A stretch of 27,707 nucleotides of DNA from a virus, in IMG/VR virus record IMGVR_UViG_3300032053_000411, positions 1 through 27,707 of that record; one strand, 5' to 3'. The notes under the pieces were generated by a model. That model did no database searches and was not told the origin of the DNA. It saw nothing but the letters and a program-made list of their open reading frames with translations. Each line of letters begins with the position of its first letter. The stretch's first letter is position 1. The position numbers and the translations under genes are program-made. Positions 22,511 to 27,707 of this stretch are shown one piece after another.

Positions 22511-23719
22511 TTAACTACTTCTTCTCGATCTCAAATGGCCAAGAACAACGTCTAGATTTGACAGATCATTAATTAGTATATAGATACAGACTACTTTGTT
22601 CCTTGTATATGCAGTTCTCTTTCTAGTAAGTTTAACACGATATTCTGGCTTATCAAGTAGGCCAAGAACTTCGAGATAAACTGTTCCTTTTGAAGTTAAA
22701 ACTTTGAAATCTGGTCTATACCTTCTTTTCCCCAACACAAGAAGACTCTGGGTTTCATATTCAAAGCCCCTCTTAAATAGCCAATCTGATACAATAGCTT
22801 CATAACCGCTTCGTAAAAAATCGCCTCGGTTATTGTAGAAAGGGGTTCCATAGGGAGCTCTATCAAGATGACGGCGTTTGTATTCCTTTTCGCCTAAATT
22901 TACTTTGACATACTTGACTATAGACGGAAAACTATAACCAGTTATATTGGCTATGGTCCGTAGACTATATCCTTTAGCAGAAAGAATTAACGCTCTGCGT
23001 ATGGGAACTTTTCCCATCTTCCTGCGTTTATCTCCTCCTCTCATTCTACCATTATTTATCATTGTGACATGTAACTTATTGTTGATACTTTTAATATATC
23101 CACTTAGGGCGATTGCTTCAACTTGCAACTTTCTAGCTATTTCAGAGCAACCAAATCCCCTGGAAACTAAGTTTCTTACCTTTTGTATGGAAACACACCG
23201 GACTCTATTGGCCATGCTGTTCTTTTTAGGTTGGTTGTATAGAAGCTTTCTGTTAACGAAAAATTGTTTCAGCAACTGGGGCTCAAGAAGACCGAGCCAT
23301 TTATTGAGAGTTGTCCTAGATATATAAAGTTCTTCGCAAACATCCCCCAACAAAGCCCCACTTCTTGCTAAAGCCCTTATTCTTGATAAAGACTTATTCA
23401 CCAAATCGCGCTTAAGCCAACCCCTAGTTACGCTTTTCTTTTTATGACTATTTTCCAATAAATTTGAAAGCAACGATTGATCCAGCTTTAAAAGGTGTTT
23501 ACGTAAAGTTGAAGCACTTATACAAAGACTTTCAGCCACTTGATAAAAGCATACTCCAGAAGCCGCAGCTTCTTTTATTTCCGATTTCTTGCCAGCCACT
23601 AAAGCTTCTTTCGTTGGATGGAAAGTTAGATTCCCTGCGGTTCTTTTATTTGTTATCAATGCCATATTTCTTGGCCCACAAATAAAAACTTCACCGTTAT
23701 TTGGGATTCCCGAAAACAT
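22511..23719 (-). CDS. HTH-array PD-(D/E)XK putative homing endonuclease
   Basis: A 402-residue protein. Residues 43-272 contain four HTH units (about 43-82, 107-145, 175-212, 236-272; for example SGALLGDVCEELYISRTTLN and AKGYSLRTIANITGYSFPSI). Residues 298-395 form a PD-(D/E)XK nuclease: SGYEAIVSDWLFKRGFEYE (Glu307), RYRPDFKV (Asp337), VYLEVLGLLDKPEYRVKLTR (Glu350), with later Lys residues replacing the Lys of E-x-K. The E-V-x-G-l...eYr-x-K...Y pattern occurs in mobile phage endonucleases. There is no Shine-Dalgarno before the ATG. GC content seems higher than in neighbouring genes, suggesting transfer. The repeated HTH array parallels that of the HNH/Mom fusion at 1472-3247, though the nuclease is unrelated. 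Confidence 0.74.
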   Translation of the reverse strand: MFSGIPNNGEVFICGPRNMALITNKRTAGNLTFHPTKEALVAGKKSEIKEAAASGVCFYQVAESLCISASTLRKHLLKLDQSLLSNLLENSHKKKSVTRGWLKRDLVNKSLSRIRALARSGALLGDVCEELYISRTTLNKWLGLLEPQLLKQFFVNRKLLYNQPKKNSMANRVRCVSIQKVRNLVSRGFGCSEIARKLQVEAIALSGYIKSINNKLHVTMINNGRMRGGDKRRKMGKVPIRRALILSAKGYSLRTIANITGYSFPSIVKYVKVNLGEKEYKRRHLDRAPYGTPFYNNRGDFLRSGYEAIVSDWLFKRGFEYETQSLLVLGKRRYRPDFKVLTSKGTVYLEVLGLLDKPEYRVKLTRKRTAYTRNKVVCIYILINDLSNLDVVLGHLRSRRSS

Positions 23720-23724
23720 AAATC

Positions 23725-24123
23725 TTAAAATATGTTGTACGGAAGTAAATAGTGATCTGGATTAATTTCATTATAAACTAATTCGTAACCATCTTTCATA
23801 TTTTTATTTTTAAAAATCATCAATTCTCTTATGGTTTTTCCACACCCAAAAGCAGCGAATGTTTCAATATTGGCCCCTAAAGATTTCTTCCATCCGTTCA
23901 ACAATATAATCCCATTGCAAAGGTTAACAACGGCGTTCAAATCTTTGGTCATACAAGTATTAAAACTAAGATGAGTGTCGTTTTCTTCTGCCGGACTCCA
24001 AACCGTATATCCCCTATTTCTCAATAATTGAGCGGCGAGTTTAAAAGCAGGATGATTAAATTCTGGATATCCTGTCATTGGACCCGCTAAGTACCAATCG
24101 AACATTTTCTTTTTAAATATCAT
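23725..24123 (-). CDS. DUF4406 / nucleoside 2-deoxyribosyltransferase-like protein
   Basis: A 132-residue protein with the DUF4406 pattern: WYLAGPMTGYPEFNHPAFKL (10-29), LLRNRGYTVWSPAEEN (33-48), DLNAVVNLCNGIILLNGWKK (61-80) and SLGANIETFAAF (81-92, Glu87 as the likely catalytic residue). Relatives exchange or remove bases of deoxynucleosides; phage copies probably act in nucleotide salvage. GGGGGATAGAATAAAATG includes the ribosome binding site, which overlaps the stop of the 28-residue gene. Confidence 0.82.
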   Translation of the reverse strand: MIFKKKMFDWYLAGPMTGYPEFNHPAFKLAAQLLRNRGYTVWSPAEENDTHLSFNTCMTKDLNAVVNLCNGIILLNGWKKSLGANIETFAAFGCGKTIRELMIFKNKNMKDGYELVYNEINPDHYLLPYNIF

Positions 24124-24129
24124 TTTATT

Positions 24130-24216
24130 CTATCCCCCAATCTTCTTGTGTTTATTATCAATCACGCCGAAAACAAAAATTTTATAAAACAAATACCATC
24201 CATACCAAAATGCCAT
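24130..24216 (-). CDS. 28-residue hydrophobic peptide
   Basis: The frame reads MAFWYGWYLFYKIFVFGVID and ends NKHKKIGG. It is an aromatic membrane helix of about 18 residues followed by a basic tail, a build shared with the 30-residue peptide at 7700-7792. AGGAG lies six bases before the ATG and directly follows the stop of the HAD gene. The stop codon lies just inside the ribosome binding region of the DUF4406 gene, so it is well placed in the operon. The function is not known. Confidence 0.58.
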   Translation of the reverse strand: MAFWYGWYLFYKIFVFGVIDNKHKKIGG

Positions 24217-24225
24217 AATCTTCTC

Positions 24226-24642
24226 CTAATCACCTATTCCAAAAATTTCTTTAACATTTTTTAATGTTTCTTCATAATTTTCGGGGGTGGGATTTTCTGG
24301 AACCCTAAATCCTTTGTCGTCGATAAAAATATCTGCATTGGGTTTACCTTCCTGGCACCAAATATCATCATATATTAATCCTTTTTTATTTAAATAATCT
24401 TTAACTTCATTTCTCAAAAGCCAAGACGCAACCCCCGGAGCAACAACAGAAGGTGAACAACGACAGGTGTGGATTATAATATCACCAAATTCATGAAGTT
24501 TGATAAGAAACTCTCTTGCGCCGGGAAGTGGTTCTCCCCAAGAGCCTCGACCGTTCCATTTATCATAAGAAAGTAATGTCTTATCTAAATCAACACAGAT
24601 AATCAGTCTTCTATTATATTTCCTAATCATTCCCGTCACCAA
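24226..24642 (-). CDS. HAD-superfamily phosphatase
   Basis: A 138-residue protein (from TTG at 24642; an ATG at 24630 starts MIRKYNRRL and is equally good). HAD motif I is ICVDLDKTLL (DxD, residues 18 and 20), motif II is IIIHTC (Thr59), Lys100 may serve as motif III, and motif IV is IFIDDKGF (Asp108/Asp109). No large cap domain is present. Phage relatives are 5'-nucleotidase-like or polynucleotide phosphatase-like; the substrate cannot be told. Its neighbours (DUF4406, MazG nearby) suggest nucleotide metabolism. Confidence 0.8.
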   Translation of the reverse strand: MVTGMIRKYNRRLIICVDLDKTLLSYDKWNGRGSWGEPLPGAREFLIKLHEFGDIIIHTCRCSPSVVAPGVASWLLRNEVKDYLNKKGLIYDDIWCQEGKPNADIFIDDKGFRVPENPTPENYEETLKNVKEIFGIGD

Positions 24643-24718
24643 AACTTGCCCATTCCGTAGAATGATTGTCCATATAACACCAAAAACGACCGATCAGTTT
24701 CTTTATATATCTAATCAT
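24623..24718 (-). CDS. 31-residue peptide overlapping its neighbours
   Basis: The frame reads MIRYIKKLIGRFWCYMDNHS and ends TEWASFGDGND. It has a basic amphipathic N-terminal helix and an acidic end. The ATG overlaps the stop of the ATPase gene (ATGATTAG) and the stop overlaps the start of the HAD gene, so it could couple their translation. GGGAG is further upstream than usual. Without comparison to relatives a real product is uncertain. Confidence 0.45.
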   Translation of the reverse strand: MIRYIKKLIGRFWCYMDNHSTEWASFGDGND

Positions 24719-25931
24719 TTTTATCTACTATACTCCCATCAGAAATTATGATCTGACACTCCTTGCCGTGGCCGACTCTTTCAAGCCACACTTGCGCATC
24801 CATCTTTTCGGCCATTTTTGCAATCATTTCTAGATTTTTTTGGTCAAGAAGAGAGGCGTCACGAATTAACAAAATCTTAAGTTTGGGATTAAGAACCAAA
24901 CCAATCGCTACAGAAATTTTGATTCTCGCGCCCTGAGATATTTGATCAAAAGGTACTCCGTTGAATATTACGCAATCTTCGTCAAAACACAAGCCCTTAA
25001 TTGGAAATTTGGCTTTTCCCATCATTTGTTGTTTGGTTTCATCTATATTTCTTAAAGCAACCGACAATGATTCCGATTTCTCTCTTAATTCCTGTAAATC
25101 TTTTTCTAAATTCTTTTTATCGTTATTGGCTCTTACTTTCTTATTAATCTCTTCTGCTGAATTTATATTGCTTTGTATTTCTGATACATCTATTTCTTTA
25201 AGATCCTTTATCATTATTTTATCTTTTTTCATATAGCTTTCTATTTTTGTTTTTTCTTCCGTCAATTGTTTTATTTGTTCGTCTATTTTTACAATCCTTG
25301 ACTGATTATTATCTAAAGATCTCTTGTCGTTGTTTAATTTTTGATTTTGAGAAATCGCGCCCGTTAATTGTTTGGAAAGTTCAGCAACAGAAACTTCCTT
25401 GTCTGGCACATCTTTATAATAAGAAAGCCCATCGGCTTGTGCTTTTAATTCTTTTCCTCGCCTATTTACATCCGTCCTATTGTCAAAAGCTTCTTTATAT
25501 TTATTGTTTAATTCTGTAAAATCTAAACCAACCAATTTCTTAAGGGTTTCAATTCTTTTCTTGTTGTCCATTCTAAAAAATTCGGATGGATCAAAAGACA
25601 AATTCCCCACTATCTTATTTAACATGTCTTGTGGAGTAGCAAAAGTGGCCCCGTCCTTGCTCTTAACAACAAGATTTGTACCATTTTTGGTAAATGTTCT
25701 TGTGACTTGTATATCCCCAAGATCAAGAACAATCCTGGCTTTTTCTTGTCCGTTTCTTATTGGTTTATCAGGAATATGTTTACTACCAGCCAAAGCGTAT
25801 TCTATTGAATCAAGAATACTAGATTTACCCGCCTCGTTTTCTCCACCAATAATAACAAGATTCCCGTCGGGCTTAATTTCAATAGCCTTGAGACATTTAA
25901 TATTTTCCGCTTCTAATGATACTATTTTCAT
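24711..25931 (-). CDS. Rad50/SbcC-like ATPase (short SMC-family protein)
   Basis: A 406-residue ABC-type ATPase. Walker A is GGENEAGKSS (29-38). Residues about 130-290 form two coiled-coil arms without a visible Cys-x-x-Cys zinc hook, and the C-terminal half has the signature ISQGARIKISVAIGL (331-345) and a Walker B strand KLKILLIRDASLLD (349-362). The last has Asp-Ala where Asp-Glu is usual, so ATP hydrolysis may be slow or lost. Relatives hold or open DNA ends with an Mre11/SbcD nuclease. No such partner is in the window. ATG overlaps the stop of the previous gene; AAGGAAG is the ribosome binding site. Confidence 0.8.
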   Translation of the reverse strand: MKIVSLEAENIKCLKAIEIKPDGNLVIIGGENEAGKSSILDSIEYALAGSKHIPDKPIRNGQEKARIVLDLGDIQVTRTFTKNGTNLVVKSKDGATFATPQDMLNKIVGNLSFDPSEFFRMDNKKRIETLKKLVGLDFTELNNKYKEAFDNRTDVNRRGKELKAQADGLSYYKDVPDKEVSVAELSKQLTGAISQNQKLNNDKRSLDNNQSRIVKIDEQIKQLTEEKTKIESYMKKDKIMIKDLKEIDVSEIQSNINSAEEINKKVRANNDKKNLEKDLQELREKSESLSVALRNIDETKQQMMGKAKFPIKGLCFDEDCVIFNGVPFDQISQGARIKISVAIGLVLNPKLKILLIRDASLLDQKNLEMIAKMAEKMDAQVWLERVGHGKECQIIISDGSIVDKND

Positions 25932-26143
25932 TTGCTCAAATCTTCCTTGTTAATTTGTTTACCTTCATATAAAATTTTATCAACTTTTATATTATTAATA
26001 CCTATAGCCTTTCCGATAGCTATTAATGCATCCTCGAAAGAGGAGGCTGAATTAATTAGTCTTGTGCTGTTTTCCAGTTTATCTGAAAACCAATAATGAC
26101 TATCATCTGATCTTTTTATATCTTTAAATAAATGTATATTCAT
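25928..26143 (-). CDS. Unknown small protein
   Basis: A 71-residue soluble protein (MNIHLFKDIKRSDDSHYWFS). No recognised domain. It contains an Ile/Ala-rich helix (FEDALIAIGKAIGINNIKVD) and charged ends. GGGAG stands seven bases before the ATG. Its end overlaps the start of the ATPase gene by four bases, so the two are probably translated together. Confidence 0.6.
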   Translation of the reverse strand: MNIHLFKDIKRSDDSHYWFSDKLENSTRLINSASSFEDALIAIGKAIGINNIKVDKILYEGKQINKEDLSK

Positions 26144-26171
26144 TTAATAACTCCCTTATAATTATTTTCAA

Positions 26172-26486
26172 TTAATTTTTCTTGAGTGGTCCAACACCTG
26201 CATCATATGGAGACTTGCCGTGATCAATATATTCGTCGCCCTTCTTTTGTTCCTGTACCATCGCATAATCTATTGCTTCTCGAACCGTAGAAAAAGTTGG
26301 TTCACAGCCGGGTGCATCGGTAGATTCATGAAGCCTCCACCCTCTTCCGGTAACAGACCATCTAAAATTACATCTTCCGGTATAATTCTTCTTGGCGTTT
26401 TGGGCTTCTAGCCATTCTAGTCTTTTATGATCATTTTCAAGCATAAGATCATAACTATTTCTTGGATCTAAAGTATCGTCACCCAT
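26172..26486 (-). CDS. Unknown phage protein
   Basis: A 104-residue protein. The core YTGRCNFRWSVTGRGWRLHE, then CEPTFSTVREAIDYAM, looks like a small alpha-beta domain in which two or three strands are followed by a helix. This pattern is seen in short phage accessory proteins without known function. GGAG is eight bases before the ATG, overlapping the end of the previous gene. Confidence 0.62.
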   Translation of the reverse strand: MGDDTLDPRNSYDLMLENDHKRLEWLEAQNAKKNYTGRCNFRWSVTGRGWRLHESTDAPGCEPTFSTVREAIDYAMVQEQKKGDEYIDHGKSPYDAGVGPLKKN

Positions 26487-26777
26487 TTAAACATCTCCGT
26501 TTTCTTCAATTTTTTGATCTTCGTATGGTGCAACAAGACGACGAGAAATTTCTGTCTTGCAACATTCAAGTGCTCCTACGATAGCATTAAAGCGAGCATA
26601 AGATCTTTCGCCACCAAGATATTGGGGTTCTGTTATTACCTTGGCTATTTTAAAAATTATATAGTTTAAAGAACCACATAAAGAATTATTGTTTGAATTA
26701 TTTAATCTAAGCCTATTACATAAATCCACAATAAGATCATCATAATGTCTTCTATCTTCACTTTTTATATAAGGCAT
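26487..26777 (-). CDS. DUF6899-like conserved phage protein
   Basis: A 96-residue protein with the order MPYIKSEDRRHYD, then GSLNYIIFKIAKVI, YARFNAIVGALECCKTEISR and RLVAPYEDQKIEENGDV. The M-P-Y-I-K...D-R start, L-N-Y-x-I, G-A-L-E...K-x-E-x-x-R-R and P-Y-E-d-x-K-i-x-e-N-G-D-V ending match a widely spread phage family, labelled DUF6899. The role is unknown. GGGGAAATAA before the ATG serves as ribosome binding site, and the gene follows the zinc-ribbon gene without a gap. Confidence 0.75.
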   Translation of the reverse strand: MPYIKSEDRRHYDDLIVDLCNRLRLNNSNNNSLCGSLNYIIFKIAKVITEPQYLGGERSYARFNAIVGALECCKTEISRRLVAPYEDQKIEENGDV

Positions 26778-27074
26778 TTATTTCCCCAAAATAAACGATT
26801 TAAATACTACAAAAAGATCCACAAACCACATTCCCAATTTTCCAAACCATCCCCTAGTACATTTGTTACAAAAATAGAATTCATTAGGAACAATATCGGT
26901 TACTTGAATGGGTTCATTACATATTCCACATTTAAATACATTTTTTGTTACTGTTTTATTTTTTCTTTTCTTCGGTTTTGGAGGTGGTGGAAACGGTCTA
27001 TCTGGATTAACCTTCAACCAACCGTCCTCTGTCGCCGATTTCTTTCGTTTTTGTGAGATTTTCTTTTTAGCCAT
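26778..27074 (-). CDS. Zinc-ribbon protein with C-terminal hydrophobic segment
   Basis: A 98-residue protein with a Lys-rich start, a proline run (DRPFPPPPKPKKRKNK), a zinc ribbon (CGIC at 49-52, CNKC at about 69-72) and a hydrophobic C-terminus (GMWFVDLFVVFKSFILG) that could be a tail anchor. A membrane-tethered nucleic-acid or protein binder is plausible; nothing more specific can be said. AAGGAGGTG is the ribosome binding site, and the start overlaps the previous gene by eight bases. Confidence 0.65.
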   Translation of the reverse strand: MAKKKISQKRKKSATEDGWLKVNPDRPFPPPPKPKKRKNKTVTKNVFKCGICNEPIQVTDIVPNEFYFCNKCTRGWFGKLGMWFVDLFVVFKSFILGK

Positions 27075-27282
27075 TGCTAACTTCCACCTCCTTAGTAACT
27101 AGAGCAAGATCGCCGACCGGAAAATATTCAGGGCGACCGCGTTGAGGTCTTCCCTTCCCCAGACTGAGAGAAACAGCATCACCATTTTCTGACAAACCCT
27201 TGATTCTACCTATTTTGCCAACTACACCAGAGCATACATCACACTTTACAACCCTAACGACTTCACCAACTTTGAAATCCAT
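27067..27282 (-). CDS. Small SH3/KOW-like beta-barrel protein
   Basis: A 71-residue protein (MDFKVGEVVRVVKCDVCSGV). Beta strands with F-K-V-G-E-V-V-R-V, G-K-I-G-R-I-K-G-L and Y-F-P-V-G-D-L-A-L-V suggest an SH3-type barrel of the kind seen in KOW-like and similar small domains. One CDVC pair is present. The ATG at 27282 is preferred to the one at 27288 because GGAG directly precedes the latter and is six bases from the former. It is preceded by the palindromic promoter box at 27320-27331. Confidence 0.6.
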   Translation of the reverse strand: MDFKVGEVVRVVKCDVCSGVVGKIGRIKGLSENGDAVSLSLGKGRPQRGRPEYFPVGDLALVTKEVEVSNG

Positions 27283-27319
27283 AAACATCTCCTTTAAACA
27301 CTTTCCAAGTCTCTAACAC

Positions 27320-27331
27320 TATAATATTATA
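27320..27331 (-). promoter_or_regulatory. Possible leftward promoter, palindromic -10 box
   Basis: TATAATATTATA, identical to the 12 bases at 15797-15808 and about 40 bases upstream of a minus-strand start with a strong ribosome binding site. A consensus -35 is not visible at 16-18 bases. It would drive the small-gene operon to its left. Confidence 0.45.
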
Positions 27332-27354
27332 CGAGAAACCTCCCGATTTATTTT

Positions 27355-27597
27355 TTACCAACCCTTAATTTTTTTAATTTCTTTTATTATTGAAATCAAA
27401 TGATCGCAAACTATTGATTTCTTACTGCCCTCTATACCATAACCAATTATATTTCCAGGAATCTTGCTTATTGGCAAGTTAGCCTTACACACAAAATTGA
27501 GTTCTTCAAGTGAAAGTTGTACTTGTTCTAATAGATCATTAAGAATCTCTGGTTGATGGTTTTGTGTTTTATAAATTGGAGCTTTAGCTTTCGTCAT
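27355..27597 (-). CDS. Unknown small protein
   Basis: An 80-residue protein (MTKAKAPIYKTQNHQPEILN). It is mostly helical, with a middle turn (ISKIPGNIIGYGIEGSKKSI). No recognised family. GTGAG lies a few bases before the ATG. It is followed by the promoter box at 27320-27331, so it is probably the last gene of the operon entering from the right. Confidence 0.55.
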   Translation of the reverse strand: MTKAKAPIYKTQNHQPEILNDLLEQVQLSLEELNFVCKANLPISKIPGNIIGYGIEGSKKSIVCDHLISIIKEIKKIKGW

Positions 27598-27614
27598 AAA
27601 TTAATCTCACTTTC

Positions 27615-27707
27615 TTATGTTAATAACAGACTTTTCTTGGGGGTTAAAATATGTCGTTCGCCCAAAGCCTTTTCAGAAATTTGTTTCCACGCATCGTTGT
27701 CGGTATC
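27615..27707 (-). CDS. 3' end of a gene cut by the window edge
   Basis: The frame is open from the window end to a TAA at 27615 and reads DTDNDAWKQISEKALGERHI, then LTPKKSLLLT. Only the last 30 residues are seen, which is too little to identify it. It lies 17 bases upstream of the next start on the same strand, as expected for an operon. Confidence 0.5.
   Translation of the reverse strand, partial: DTDNDAWKQISEKALGERHILTPKKSLLLT

Noticed and set aside
22500-22515. Bidirectional terminator between convergent genes
   Set aside because: Only four bases separate the stops and no stem-loop with T run was seen there.
22947-23327. 126-residue hydrophobic plus-strand frame opposite the HTH/PD-(D/E)XK gene
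   Set aside because: No ribosome binding site; its hydrophobic look is a by-product of the Lys/Asn-rich opposite strand.
25480-25953. 157-residue plus-strand frame opposite the Rad50-like ATPase
   Set aside because: The opposite strand encodes clear Walker A and coiled-coil sequence; this frame is its shadow.

Overview
The window is a contiguous piece of a tailed double-stranded DNA bacteriophage (Caudoviricetes, HK97-type head). The evidence is a packaging and head module on the minus strand: small-terminase candidate, large terminase, portal, prohead protease with an internal scaffold, decoration-protein candidate and major capsid protein, followed downstream by a beta-helix surface protein. 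There are no ribosomal, housekeeping or tRNA genes. The DNA is AT-rich, genes are tightly packed with many start/stop overlaps, and the standard genetic code fits every gene. Several genes carry long Shine-Dalgarno (SD) sequences of the AAAGGGGGTGA type, so the host uses strong SD pairing, in the style of Bacillota. The sequence does not identify the host.

Layout. (1) Bases 1-15797, minus strand, read from right to left: short acidic ORF, sigma-region-2-like protein, small-terminase candidate, ERCC4-type nuclease, HNH endonuclease, large terminase, second HNH endonuclease, portal, 30-residue membrane peptide, small head-module protein, DUF4347/caspase-like protein, prohead protease with nested scaffold, decoration candidate, major capsid protein, terminator, a helix-turn-helix/HNH/Mom-like fusion, a helix-turn-helix protein, beta-helix protein. 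(2) Bases 15798-15935: divergent promoter region. (3) Bases 15936-22506, plus strand: three NUMOD4-HNH homing endonucleases, a GIY-YIG/HNH-like fusion, an orphan DNA methyltransferase, a zinc-cluster protein, a ClpP-family protease, a MazG-like pyrophosphohydrolase, an NlpC/P60-like hydrolase and several unknown small genes. (4) Bases 22511-27707, minus strand: a helix-turn-helix/PD-(D/E)XK endonuclease, a DUF4406 protein, a HAD phosphatase, a Rad50/SbcC-like ATPase and many small phage genes, the last cut by the window end.

The main theme is a dense infestation by putative homing endonucleases of at least four nuclease folds or families. About 7.2 kb, roughly a quarter of the window, is taken by eight such genes. 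They are inserted between packaging and nucleotide-metabolism genes with almost no disruption, because most are joined to neighbours by overlapping stop/start codons. The most unusual are a five-helix-turn-helix/HNH/Mom-like acyltransferase fusion (1472-3247) and a GIY-YIG nuclease fused to an apparently degenerate HNH-family endonuclease (19303-20259). A caspase-like DUF4347-type protein inside the head module (6469-7002) is also unexpected.

No stretch longer than about 140 bases lacks a gene candidate. No tRNA, rRNA, CRISPR array, insertion sequence or integrase was seen.
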